Part shown: positions 45,501 to 57,548 of the stretch, piece by piece
Layout of the letters: every line of letters starts with the position of its first letter
Position numbering within the stretch: the stretch's first letter is position 1
NCBI GenBank assembly: GCA_008704415.1
Contig: VXIS01000034.1
Location: 62,001-126,000 of the forward strand
Direction of reading: 5' to 3'
Source: Sphaerosporella brunnea
Lineage: Eukaryota; Ascomycota; Pezizomycetes; Pezizales; Pyronemataceae
Length of the DNA: 64,000 nt
Translations under genes and position numbers: made by a program
Notes under the pieces: generated by a model
Told to the model about the DNA's origin: nothing
The model's database searches: none
What the model saw: the letters and a program-made list of their open reading frames with translations, nothing else

Positions 45501-48500
45501 CCTCCCTCAGTCACTGTGGGTTCTGCCTTGGGCGCTTCGACCTTTGGAGGAGGCGTAAAATCCTTCACATCCTTAATCGCAAATAGCTCCATAAGCAAGA
45601 AGTGAATGACGCCATCGGGCTTCTCAACTCCAGGAGGTCGAATTTCAAGCGAGGTTTTTGGCTTTTCCGCTTCCGAGGCATCCTTGCCCTCCTCCACCTT
45701 TTCTTCGGGCTTCTTTGAAGGCACTCCACTGCTCTCACCCTGGGATTCCTTCGGCTCTTGGTCGGTCTTCCCAGCTGCAGGCTCTTCGGACTTAGGCTTC
45801 TCAGCCTCCTTCAAAGCGAGTCCCTGGTTCCTAAGATGGGAATCGTAACGGTTGAGTTTGCAGAGTTCGGCCGTGCATTCAACGAAGATGTCAGGGTTTC
45901 TTAGAATCAGATGAGCGCAGTTCTTGGCAAAAGTGTTGGTGTCCATTTGCCGCGAAGGCCTGGCCGAAAATTGAGCGCGGATCTCTGCCTTCATGACCGC
46001 TCTTAAGGTATCGTCGTCCTCAACGATGTGTCTCAGCAACAGCAAGATGGCGGGTTGAAGCCTATCCACGTTGTTTCCAGCTTGTCGACGGTACATGTGG
46101 AAGAGTTTTCGTAGATGTTCGTTCTGCACCATCTTGGCCGCGAGATCATTTCGTCTGGTAAGGAGAACCAGAACGCGAGTGACGGCAAGCGCCAAAACGC
46201 CGTCCTCCTTATCGATATCGGGGATGATGGAGACTATCGCATCGAAAATACTATACTGGTCCTCTTCTGACACCTTGATGCCGTCGTTCTCAACCACCGG
46301 TGGCTCGTTTTCGCTCTGGCCTGGAGTGAATTTGATCTTTTGTGGTTGGGCGTTTTCAGATAAAAGCTTTTCCACAACCAACAAAATGTTTGCGATCCAA
46401 GGAGCACGTTCGCCAGGGTAAATCTTGATGAAGCCGGCCAAAACTCCGAGCTGCTCGTTTAGATCCTCTACCGCAGCCTCGTAGAAGCGTTGGTTTTGAA
46501 GAAGAAGACCAAGGAGGTGAGCAATCGAGGCGATTGTCTTGGCCTGAGGCCGGAAATCTTCTTCCATCTGAAGAGAAAGTAGAGATTGAACCATGGTGGC
46601 AACCACGTCCTTGCGGGTATCAGAGGGCAAGCCATCGAATGCCGATCGGATAAGCTCAGCAAGCTCAAAAGTGATCTCGCCTTGCACTTGAAGTACATCC
46701 AAAGAACGTCCAACCAGGCTCTCACGGACTTTTGCTCGGAGTTCCTCGAGGTCCTCAATGGTAACAACCTTCTCAACAGCCTTTTCGGGCTCAGTCTCCT
46801 TCGCCTTGCCCTTTTCGCGGACAGATGAAGTTGCCGCTGCGGGTGTGATTGCCGACGGGGGAGTGCCAGAATCCTCGATGGTCATCGTCGCATCATCTTC
46901 GGGTCCAGAAGAGACAAGAGGCGGAGGTGGTGGGGCCATCGACGAGTCTGAGGCAGCCTCGCCTGTAGATTGGGAAACTTGCGCCGGGACGGGTTGGCCG
47001 CTGACCAAGTCAACGTCAACATCCGTACCGTCGTCGTCGTCCTCATCGTCGTCTTCGTCTTCATCCATAGGACCGTGAGGAAGTCTCGGCGGAGGCACAC
47101 TCTGATCACCGTCCCCGTGAGAGGACAGCCAGTTCGCGGCGTTATCAACGTTGTCGCTGCATCGAAGTAGAGCGTTCAGAGCAGCTTCACGACCGAATCC
47201 CATCTCGGTGAGCTGCCGGACCAATTCGTCTCGTGGCATCATGGCCCTCCAAGACAGTGTGTTATTGAGACCAGGACGCTTCTCCAGCTCCTTACGCGTG
47301 AAGGCGGCGTTCTCGTGATCACCTTTCAAAATTATTCCGAGGATCTCAATAACTGACTTAACGATTGCTGAGCTGGCCTTTTTCTCCATTGTGCTGGATT
47401 CCCACATCTCGTGTACAACCGGCAGAATCGCGGCTCGAAGTTCTACGAGAAGTTGGTTGGTGTTGAAGTAATCGGGTCTCGAATACTCTGAGAATAACCG
47501 GTTGTGAAGAGCTTCGGACTGACTGGCATGCTGAACCGACCGATCCGAGACCAAATATGAGAAAAGAGAAAGAATGATCCTAATTCCTCCATATGCGTGT
47601 GCCATACGTTGTTGATCATCGTTGCTTGGGACTTCTGTGTCTTCTGAAGCGGGCAAATGCTGCAATTCGGCCCAGAAAGTCCGCAGGATCTTCTTGATGA
47701 CCTCGAGCCCCCCCATCTGCTTAAAGGTGACCAAAGTCGTAGTGATCACAAACGGCTGTCGATCAGGGGGCGTGTTCTTCGGCGTGTTGAAGTAGTCTGG
47801 AGAGGCGCCCTCCAACAGAAGAGACATCGTAGCAGTGAGCATGACAATCCAGTATCCATATTTGTCTGTAACGGAGTCCGTTGATTCTAGATCGGATTAA
47901 TATCTGCATAAGTTTCGATATCAAGTCGGAAAACATACCAATCCTCTCCCAAGTCAGATGTTTGTACATGGAGCTCCCGATCGAATCGACCAGCTTGAAG
48001 GCCAGGTACTTGTGGTAGGAATCGTTGTGGCGACGATTAATCACACACTTAGCGAGTCCTAACATTATGTAAGCTTCACCGTCGACATCGCCGAATTATC
48101 TGGGTATACATGCCTTGCAGGAAGGGATTAATGGCGGTTGGCGTCTGGCCAATCAGAAATCGCACGGTCTTAACATTCCTGAACCACGAAGTGTTGCCAT
48201 CTTTTTCGATGACGGCCTTCTGTGCTTCTTTCTTCTGCTCGGGAGACTGGGATGCTTCCGCCTTGTCGCCGGAACCAGAGGCACCCTCTTCGATAGCAGC
48301 AGCAGCGCCCATCGCGGAATCCTTACTCTTCGTGACTTCGTCCCAATCCGAAGGAATAGCCTTCTGTAGCTGAAGTTCCTCCCAAACGCACTGACGTTGA
48401 AGGGCACCCAGTTTGAGGATCAGATCTTCTTTGCCGCTATCCTGAGCGGTTTGCAAAAACACCTGCACGCTCTGCCTGGCGTTGAACATGGATTGATGAT

Positions 48501-51500
48501 ATAAATCCTGAAAAAGAAAGCTCAGAGCGTGCACAGTAACCAGGTTCTTGATAAGAGTGGTTCCATTCGCTTTGATGTTTTCGACCCCTTGCCTCTCGGC
48601 GTCAGCCACCGAATCGTCGATCTCAACCGCCATCGCCTGCTCGTCGTCGGAAGGCGCGCCGCCGTGCAACCGAGTAGAAACCAGAGCAGCAGCCTTAGAG
48701 GACGGGTTGGTCAAGGCAGCGAAGAAGGGCTCCTTCCTGTTGTGATCCAAGAATGGCTGAAGCTTGTCGACCGCTGTTTGTGCAATGGTAAATAGGGTCT
48801 TCAATGTGTCGACCAGGTTGCTCTCGCAGAACAGGTGCATAGCGCGGCAAATTGTGTGGCTCGCTTGGCTGGCAGCAAAGTCATACGGCAGACTAGGGAG
48901 ACTGTAGAACGCGAGGAGTTTGTCCAACCCGCCTCGCTGAAGAAGTTCTCTAGTCTGGGTGTTGTTGGTGATGAACCCCTCGAGGTATCGGGCCGCAACG
49001 TCGATGTAATCAGTGATGGGTGGGATCTTGGGATCCACACCGGCTTCTTCGTGGGGTAGGTCCGCGAGAGTGCAGATTTCTGACACAGTGACAACCTCAC
49101 CGACTGGTGCCCCATCGGGGTGGGTTTCTCCAATAGCTATTGTCACGGTATCAGCATCACTCATTTCCACATCTCCGTCGTCATTACCCTTCGCTTCACG
49201 GCTAAGTCCAGCCGGTTTCGATTCGGGCTCCTCGGCAGTCGATCCAACCAATGCCTTCCTGCCCCCAGAGACCACGAGTCCTCCCTTGCCATCGTCGAGC
49301 CACACCTTAGCACCCATGCCGTACTCGACCGCATACTTCTTGCCAATCTCGAGAACCCTGTCCAACATGCGAAGAGTCGACTTCATAATGCTCTCACGCA
49401 AGTTCGGATGATGCCTAACAAGCTCATCAAACTGGGTGCCGAGCAGGTTATCGAGTTCTCCGTCGATCAAGATTTTTATGTGTGCCGGGCTCTCGAAAAT
49501 TTCGAAAAATGCATCCAAAGCGCCCGAATGCTGGATAAGATCGAGACCCAGCGGGTTGAGACAGATAGCGCCCAAAGCGGTGGGGATAGAGCCAATTGCA
49601 TCTTGGGAAGGCATGATGTGGGAAGCGCCGGACAAGAATTCACTTGGTGCAGCGGGCTCCTCCCAAGATTCCTCCGTAGCCGTGGCTGCATCAGCCGTTC
49701 GTACTTCAGGTGGAACAACAACTGTAGACTGTTCGGATGAAGGCCCGGTAGTAATCGAGGCTGCTCCGCGCTCTTCTAGCTCTTCTAGCTCCCTCCTCCG
49801 TCTAACTTCTTCCTGTTCCCTCTGCTTTTTGGCCTCTTCCTGGTCCTTGCGCCGCACCTCGTCTTCCGCCAATCCCTTTCTGCCGGTGATGGCTTCCAAA
49901 AAGGTATGAGTGATGTGTGCCTCGTGAATCACGGCGTAACTGGTGGGTTCGTTGTGAATAAAGGCGCTGATCATGCCGACAACCGTGCTCCAAATGTGGC
50001 TACCCCAGATAGGTCCCTGGCCGATCACCACTCGGATGGCCTCCAACAACTTGGGATTATCAACAAGATTTCGCAGCAACCGGTCCACGCCAGCGCCTGA
50101 CTGTGCCATCATGTGTTGCATGAACTTGGTCACCATCTTGAGGGTCTGTTGTCGCTGATGGCTAATCTTGTAATCGGTCTGCTCGGTGCGGTACATGTCC
50201 GGAATTCCCTTGCCCTGCTCGACTTCCTCGAGGCCTTTTTGGGTCTCGTAAGAAGCGAGATCAACTACGGCCTCCAGGCCTTTTGCATTAGCGAAAGTTT
50301 GGAACGCAGTTTGTACAGTATACAAAAGCTGGTCCAACAAGCTGAGGGCCTTTGGAATGAGGCGGAATGCCTTTTTCGCCCTGAGGTTGACCAAATCGAC
50401 GAGGACAGGAATCAATCCGGCCGACACAAGTAGCGAGCCGGTATGGCTGGTCGTAGGTAGGTAACAGACCAAAGAGAACAGCGCTTCTCTCCATTCATCA
50501 GCCTCGCTGTCTGTCTCATCGCCCTCAACGCTGAGTTCTACCACAGCCTTGCGCATGAGATACAGTAGAACACCATGGTTGACGTTGACGCTCAAAGCAG
50601 CGCAAACATCGGCCGTTTTGCTCTTGTGACGGGCCAGGGCTTCGAGTCCCCCAAGTGCCAAAGCCTGAAGCCACCTGGGAACCTCTCCACCCTTTCCTGG
50701 TCTGTCACCGCCCTGCACCAACTCCGCGAGCTGATACGCCAACTGGAGTCTCCTTGGTTCATCCTGATCCAAAATGAGAATCTTCATGGCAAACTGCTGC
50801 TCGTTGTAAACGTAAGCCAAGTTTGTCAACGCTAGAATCCGAACAGCGAGAATCTTTCGTCGGGTCTCAATGTCACCCGAAAGAGCCGCCGCAACACGTA
50901 GCCGATGAAGAAAGTCGTAATGCGAGTCTGTCGGCAAATCCGGAAGGGTCGATTTGACGATTTCTTCCAGGTTGGGTGATTCCTTGATCCTGCTGAGAGG
51001 AACTTCGAGGGTTTGCAGTCCGCCTGTCACGAGCTCGGGCACCTCCGCAGCCAAATCGTCGGAAACACGGTTTCTAGACGCGGAACCGGAAGTGTGCGGG
51101 CCATGATGGTGATGATGATGATGCGGGTGAGGGTGTTGCAGTGATGACCGCCGATGTGGGGTTGGTGTCGTAGGGATCTCTTTTGGTGCAAAATGACCCG
51201 AAGCCGGTGCAGCCTGAGTCTTCGGGTTCACATAGTAACTGATCCAAGCTCCTCCCCACTCTTCCCAGCTTCCCTCCTTAGATTCCTCTGCCTTGTCCTT
51301 GCCTTTGACAGATCCGGGGCTCGTAGAATCAACAGGGTTCTCGCCCCTTGCTATACGTCCCAAATCGGTGGCATAAACCGGCAAAACCGTTTTTGAACTA
51401 CCACCTCTGGTAGAGGTGCTCGAAACGCTGATGCTCTTCAGAAATGGCGACGCGAGGGTGACAACTTTGTTCAGGTTGATGCTGTAATGCGAGGCCAACA

Positions 51501-52088
51501 AGGTGGCCTGAGTAGCAGAGCTGCCGCCCCTCGTCCGAGAGGTGTGATATCTCTGTGCTAGTCGCCATCCGAGGCCCAAGGCGGACAAAAGAATGTCGAC
51601 GTCAGTGCTGTTCAAGAGTTCGCCCACATGCTGCTCCTGTTAGCACTCGTATTATCACCAGATGGATCAGGATCAACATACACTACTGCTTGCATATAAG
51701 CTCCGATTTCCACAGTTTTCAACCAGAAGTCGCGTAAAATCCAAGATCCCGATCACCAGATCCTTGTCTTTCAACTCCCAGGGAATCGTTTGGGGGCCAT
51801 CTTTGAACTTGTATTTGATCACCTGCTCTTCCAGAATTGTATCGAATCTGTTGAGCAGAGGGATCCAATGGTATAGATCGCCACGTGGGAATGGCCACTG
51901 TCTCGGAAAGGTTGACAGGTATGGTACAAGCTCTGGGATCGGGATAGATGTGGCAGTCGCCACAAATTCGCGAATGAATGGGGACTGAATAGCAATGCAT
52001 TAGCCACAGCTCAACGGATGCGGGGGGGAGGGGGGCGGCTCACCAGCGTCGCTTCATGCTTCGCCGTAGCTGACTTTTTGATCTTCAT
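39561..52088 (-). CDS. tom1: Giant HECT E3 ubiquitin ligase (TOM1/HUWE1 type), 4046 aa
   Basis: E3 ligase that ubiquitinates excess histones, ribosomal proteins and other clients. Eight minus-strand exons: 52088-52044, 51984-51682, 51630-48114, 48058-47939, 47886-44435, 44374-40111, 40055-39635 and 39579-39561; introns are 51-60 nt. Start [15 protein letters not shown], then SPFIREFV and the family block [16 protein letters not shown]. Armadillo-like DUF908/DUF913 regions fill roughly residues 80-1500. A UBA domain ([20 protein letters not shown]) lies near 1555. A long acidic tract covers about 2400-2600. Ubiquitin-binding UBM motifs ([28 protein letters not shown]) sit near 2980-3040. The HECT domain spans about 3690-4046, with the thioester Cys at about 4013 ([14 protein letters not shown]) and the end YFGFA. 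The intron 48059-48113 needs a GC donor to give [11 protein letters not shown]. Intron 44375-44434 is frame-neutral. Confidence 0.95.
48059..48113 (-). other. Probable GC-AG intron of the TOM1-like gene
   Basis: Read on the minus strand, exon end CTGCAAG is followed by GCATGT and the intron ends ATGTTAG. Only the GC donor joins the flanking frames, giving [17 protein letters not shown], which fits the family. The nearby GT (in ATGTATACC) would shift the frame and stop at once. The 55-nt length equals its neighbours. Confidence 0.75.
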
Positions 52089-53240
52089 GGCGATTGATCG
52101 TGTGAGGCGAAAAGCTCACCTCGACTCTTGCGGGGGAAGAAAAAATAACCGCTGAGTCTTCGGATGCAGTTGGTAAGGTAGTGCTTCGATGTTGCAAAGC
52201 GATTGAGGCGGAAAATCTTGATGAATCGCGCGCGTCTCTGCAGTTGGTAATGAGAGGTAGGTTGTTGGGTTTCCTGCGAGGCGCTAGAACGGAACGATTG
52301 AAAGCACTTAGTTTTTTGCGGTGGTGAGGAAACCGTTTCCTGAACGAATGAGTAAGTGTGTGACTATTGCTGTGCAGGCAGTCAGTAGGATTAGTTTGTT
52401 GGAGAAAGTTGAAGGGAAGTTGGGGGGGCAGGATAGTCGTGATAGGTGGGGGGGGGGGATGCGGCTAAGTGTGCTTGTTCTACAGCGCGAGGCGTGATTG
52501 TGAAGAGTGCAGGTCTCCACGAAAAGCCGAGCAGAATGAGATGGAAAGCCTTTCTTTCTTTGGATACGGTGAAGATGTTTGGTGGTGGGGGGGGGGGGGG
52601 GGATGATGTAGTAGATGGATAGGTCAGGATGGCGGGGTAGTTTGGATATGATGTATGTCGATTTGGATGCAGGAAAGGCTGCGATGGGGGGGGGGGGGTA
52701 GGCGAGAAGGTGGTGGGTTGGTTGGTGGGTGGGTTGGGTTTGCGATGGTTGCAACGGCAACAAGTGGGGGTTCAAGCTATCACAGCTATCACTGACAGAG
52801 AGTGAGGTAGAAAAGACATCAGATGTTTCTATGAGTGACTCTCCAGTGCAGCGACAGAGAAACGACATCGATATGTACTCTGGTACGTACCAAGTACTTA
52901 TGCACGCACTGTGCTCTAGAACTACCTACTACTCTAGTAAGTCTCCAGAGTGCAGTGACGACGATGTTGCGCCGCCGTCTCGGACACAAGTACCTACGCG
53001 CTAGCAGGGCCACGAGAAAGCAGCCAAAAAAAATGCAAGCACGAGCAGCACTGCAACCTGCAAAAGCATCACCGGCCAGCGTATCTATCGAACGAACGAA
53101 CCAAGATGGCAAGCCCAACAGGAGCGGCTAGAATTACCATGCAGAGAACTCAGAAAGAACGCGACGGAAGGGAGGCGGCGAGTGCGTACATATTCGACCT
53201 GTCAACGTCTTCGAACTCTTCTTCCCATCACATGCATCAC

Positions 53241-53291
<51 letters not shown>
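53241..53291. repeat. (CAT)17 microsatellite
   Basis: About 17 uninterrupted CAT units, directly after CATCAC. It produces false poly-His or poly-Asp frames, depending on strand. Confidence 0.95.
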
Positions 53292-53769
53292 TACGAGAAG
53301 TAACTGCTCGTGCTTGTGAAGTATGTAAGCTAGGTAAGTATGTACCTACCCGCAACACTTCAAGTCTTCAACCCCTCACGAAAACCCATCCATGGTGGCG
53401 ATCTTTTTGTCTGACGACGACAGAACAGCCGATGCATGGCGAGCATCCGTCAGCGGGTTTGGTCGTTCACGTCCACCAGTCCCATCAAACGCGGTCGGGT
53501 AACTAACCCGCCACACACCCCAGAGCCGCCCTGGCCTCTTTTTCGGCCCCCGCCTTGCCTCTTCTGGCATGGCGTGCTTGCGCACCACGGAAAGCAGCCA
53601 GCCAATGGATTGGCTCCGACGTGTTTCAGCCAGAAATTTAAAAACTCCCACTCAGCCTCTCCTTATGCATCAGCCATCGGCAATCGTTTGACAGCTGGAA
53701 TGATATGTGTATATGTGTATCAAAAATAAATCTTCTTCTGACTGGCCCCCCGGAAAGATCGCTGACATC

Positions 53770-53799
53770 GTGTGTGTGCGTGTGTGTGTGTGTGTGTGC
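53770..53799. repeat. (GT)n microsatellite
   Basis: A GT run with a GC interruption near 53779, about 600 nt upstream of the TBC gene. Confidence 0.9.
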
Positions 53800-54397
53800 G
53801 CTGTTGTATTAATATGTCTATAGACCGCCCCCCTCTACCCGCAGTTCTCTAGAGAGGAATGGTATAATTCCCCTGGCCGCGGCGTGCTGGCTGGCCCGCT
53901 GTGATGTCTGAGCTACTGCCCGCATACATACATCCCAAAGCTCGGACATCTGGATTCAGCACTCGTCCGTTGCATCTTTCGCCCCTAGAGCACGACAAAA
54001 AAAGAAAAAGAAAAAAGACACGATTTTCCATCGCCGGCATAACTTGGCGATGGGCCCGAGTTGAGCCCTCCAACAACTTAAAGCGCTGATGCTCCCACGT
54101 TATTGAGCTGTTGTGGACCCTTGAGTTGCGTTGCTTGAAACCCTCCCTGCAGACGTGGAACGGTCCGCATTTCTCCTTTCAAATTCCCCCCCAAGTACTT
54201 CAACACCCCACAACCACCACCACTGCTCTACAACTCTCACCCTTCAACCCACCCGCTCGCATCGCCGCACCCCTCTTCTTCCTCGCCCGATTGACACCGA
54301 GCTCAATCACTCGCTTCCTCCCTCTCCAGCTCGCCTGGCTTGGAGCTCTCCCTCCCCCTGACCGTCGATCTAGGGCAATCCTCGCCCTGCTCTCGCG

Positions 54398-57300
54398 ATG
54401 GTCGACGTAACCGATACTCCGGCTACCGAAGCCCCTGAAGCTACAGAAAACGCGGTGGCCTCGACGGAGCAAGAGAAGCGTCAAAGCAAGGCCAGTACTA
54501 TGGCCAGCAAACGCGAATCGTTTAAATCGGCGTATCGTAACAGCGTTCACGCACCGAACGGCACCGTAGCAGTTGTAGAAGAAGATGGCAGGGTACGCGT
54601 TCTCATTTTACATTTGTTTTCTTTGTTCGATTGATCATTGCACTCCGATTGTGTTATCTGAAATTCTGAATTGTTGCACATCCCTCGAGAACTTCACTCG
54701 AGTGTCTACCCTTTTCCCGTATCATCCCCCTTACTTCGATTTGCACCTCTCCCGCACACACCAACATCCAACCAGCTATCCCCGAAAAAGAAAGCCTCAC
54801 ACAAATACTGCCCCCCCCCCCCCCTTTCCCCCCATCAAAGCCATGGAGGTTTTGGTGGAACATCTCGTAGCTGCAGGAAGAACTGAAGGAAAAACTAACT
54901 CGTTCTACCTCCAGTCTCAGACTGTGGAAAGCGGTGAAGAAGATGGCTTTGCAGATGCCCAGGAGGAAACATCCTCCTCCCCTCCTCCACCCCGTGCTCG
55001 CAGCTTGACGAGGATGTCCCGCTCTACTGTCGCCTCGGTTCCCGAGGTACCTCCATCTCCTCCACCAGCAGGTTCGACTTCAGGCCATCGGAACAGCCAG
55101 TTCTCCATAACTCCCGCGACGACCGTGAATGGATCTCTAGCAGACAACGGCTCTGGCGTCATGAAGTCACCAGTCAGCACGAGAAGGATGTCTGTGGATG
55201 CAACATCCTTGGACGAGGTCTCCCTGATCGATGAGCTACCTCCTTCGAAAGCTCCCGCACCCGCTGTGGAAGAAGTCGTCCCACCGTCGCCACCGCCTCC
55301 GCCCCCTTCTGCCCCTTCCTTGGTGGAATCTTTTACGAACAGGTTCTCCAGATCTTCCACGAGCTCCCAGAATTCCGCGCCCACTCCCAAACCGACTCCG
55401 CCGGCTGGTAGAACCAGAAAGCTATCGTCACCGTTTCTCTCGTCCGGATTCGGTTCTTCTTCTTCCGCATCTCCGTCCTCGGCCCCAACACCCCCGAAAC
55501 GATCGCCGTTTAGCTGGCTACGATCCAACTCGAGCACTCCCGCTACACCACCAGCTCCGGCAGCTAGTTCAAGACGGGGAACGACTTCTTCTCTCAATTC
55601 ACTCTCAGCTCTTGGTGCCAACAACGACCTTCTTATTCACCGTGTAAGAGCTAATAGGGACCCAGAGAAGGAAAAGGAGGAACATGAGCGAGGCATGGAG
55701 AACCTGCGTGAAAGCTTTAAGAAACTGAGAGAAGCACGACGTGAAAGTGTCGGGACGGCCTCGGGCTCCAACAAAAGTATGTCTCTTCCGTTTTCTTCTG
55801 TCAGGTGAGAATGCTAACCATCCTCAACAGCTGCTGAGGACTCTACGCAGACCCCAGGCTCCCCCGGAAGTGGGAACGATATTCCGTCTGTCGCTGCGTC
55901 AACGAAGACGGATGATGAGATCGACTGGGATCTTTGGCAGGCTGTCGTGGACGACGCGTTTAGCGTAGCTTCGGAAAAACCGACTGAACTCAATCGCGCT
56001 ATCCAAGCCGGTATCCCGCCAACTCTGCGTGGCACCATCTGGCAGAGCTTGGCGGCCAGCAAATCTCTCGAATTAGAAGCTATATACCGAGAGGTCATTG
56101 CGCTTCCAGCAACGGCTACTGCGGAAGATGCACGCCCGATTTTCGGCAGCCACTGGCTGTGGGACCCGTCCCCCGCCAACAGTCAAGCTTCCTCGCCAAA
56201 ACTTGGCTCTCGAGCCAGTCCAAGAATTGAGGCTAAGAGCAATGGCATTGCGGCTATGAAATGGGGAAAAACGGTTGCTCAGTTGGAGAAAGTCATCAGA
56301 CGTGATCTCGGCGATAGGACCAGCTTCGGAAAGTACAAGGTTGACCAAAAGGCTTTGTTGAATGTCTGTAAGGCGTATGCACTGTTTGACCCTGCCGTGG
56401 GTTACACGCAGGGCATGACATTTATTGCGACCGTCTTGTTATTAAATGTTTGTATCCCAAACGACAATGTCAAGTGTGATACTAACCCGAGACAGATGTC
56501 GGAAGAAGAAGCCTTTTGCGTATTTGTCAAGCTCATGAACAAATACAAGTTGCGCTCCATGTTCCAGGAGAAAATGAAAGGTCTCGAGCTGCGTCTGTAT
56601 CAGTACGACCGAATCCTCGAAGACTACGAGCCTCGACTCGCAATTCATCTGAAACGACAGCACATCGAGTCCTCGCTTTATGCCGCGCAATGGTTCTTGA
56701 CGCTCTTTACGTACAAGTTCCCGCTGCAGCTTGTCCTCCGTGTTTTCGATCTCCTCTTCAGCGAGGGCCTCGAGGGACCCATCCTCAAGTTTGGCATCGT
56801 GCTCATGAAGCAAAATGCTGAGAAGCTCTTGACTATGGAATTTGACACCCTCGGTCCGTTCCTGAAAGAAAAGCTCTTCGATGTCTATGTCGACACCACG
56901 CCCTCGCCCTCTTCCCTCCTCGAGGCCGGCTTCTTCGGAAACGGTGGAGAGAAGGAGGTCTATCGCGCCAACGACCTTATCTCTGACGCGATGGAGATTA
57001 AGATCTCCCCCGAGACGCTGGAGCGATATGAGCAGGAGTGGGAAGAAGCTGAGCGAGCAAAGCGCGAAGCAGAACTTGAGCTTGAGACCTTGCGTCGTAC
57101 CAATGTCACCTTGCAATCCAAGGTCAAGAAGCTTGAAGAGCAGAACGAGGAGCTCAACCGCGAGTATGTGCGTATTGCCAGCTCGGAGGTGGGATTGAAG
57201 GTGCAGAACGATCAGTTGGCGGATGAGAACGAGGTTTTGAGGATCAAGATCGACGGACTCCGAGATATAGTCGATAGGCAGCCGCAGGAAGTCGAGAGCC

Positions 57301-57548
57301 GTCTGAAGGGCGAGATGGAGCTACTAATTCAGAAAAATCTGGCCGTCCATCATCAGAATCAGACTCTCGAGGAGTCGATGATGGAGATGGAGAAGGAGTT
57401 AGTTAGCACCAAGATGGAGTTAGCGACTGTAGGTTTTTCCCTCTTTGTGCAAATTAACGTGGTAGCTAACAATGATGTACAGGTAAATGAGGACTACGAT
57501 TTGCTCAAGAACAGATGGAACGACTTGAAGAAGGCGCTTGGAGACTAG
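54398..57548 (+). CDS. TBC-domain Rab GTPase-activating protein (Gyp5/Evi5-like) with C-terminal coiled coil
   Basis: Stimulates GTP hydrolysis by Rab proteins in vesicle traffic. Exons are 54398-54592, 54915-55776, 55831-56447, 56496-57428 and 57483-57548, giving 890 residues; the first intron (322 nt) is the longest in the window. Residues 1-400 are Ser/Pro-rich and low-complexity, with SPPPPPPSAP runs. The TBC domain spans about 410-670: AGIPPTLRGTIWQSL, then VIRRDLGDRTSFG, which supplies the arginine finger of the IxxDxxR motif, and AVGYTQGMTFIA with the Gln finger of YxQG. A coiled coil fills about 690-870 (EQEWEEAERAKREAELELET onward) and the protein ends KKALGD. This layout, disordered N-terminus, TBC and coiled coil, matches Gyp5/Evi5. 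Intron 56448-56495 (48 nt) has no stop in frame. The exact Rab target is unknown. Confidence 0.93.

Larger units (their letters stand above)
52089..54397. promoter_or_regulatory. Divergent region between TOM1 and the TBC gene, rich in simple repeats
   Basis: About 2.3 kb separates two divergent genes. It contains G runs (about 52445-52458, 52586-52602 and 52686-52698), a (CAT)n tract, a (TG)n tract, and a pyrimidine-rich stretch (54170-54390) right before the TBC start, as in many fungal promoters. No gene or RNA gene could be supported; long single-residue frames over the repeats are artefacts. Confidence 0.45.

Noticed and set aside
53230..53300. CRISPR-like or satellite array
   Set aside because: Simple trinucleotide repeat with no spacers, in a fungal genome.
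53106..53303. Plus-strand frame with a poly-His tail, and its minus-strand poly-Asp counterpart
   Set aside because: Both are translations of the (CAT)17 microsatellite with no conserved sequence around it.
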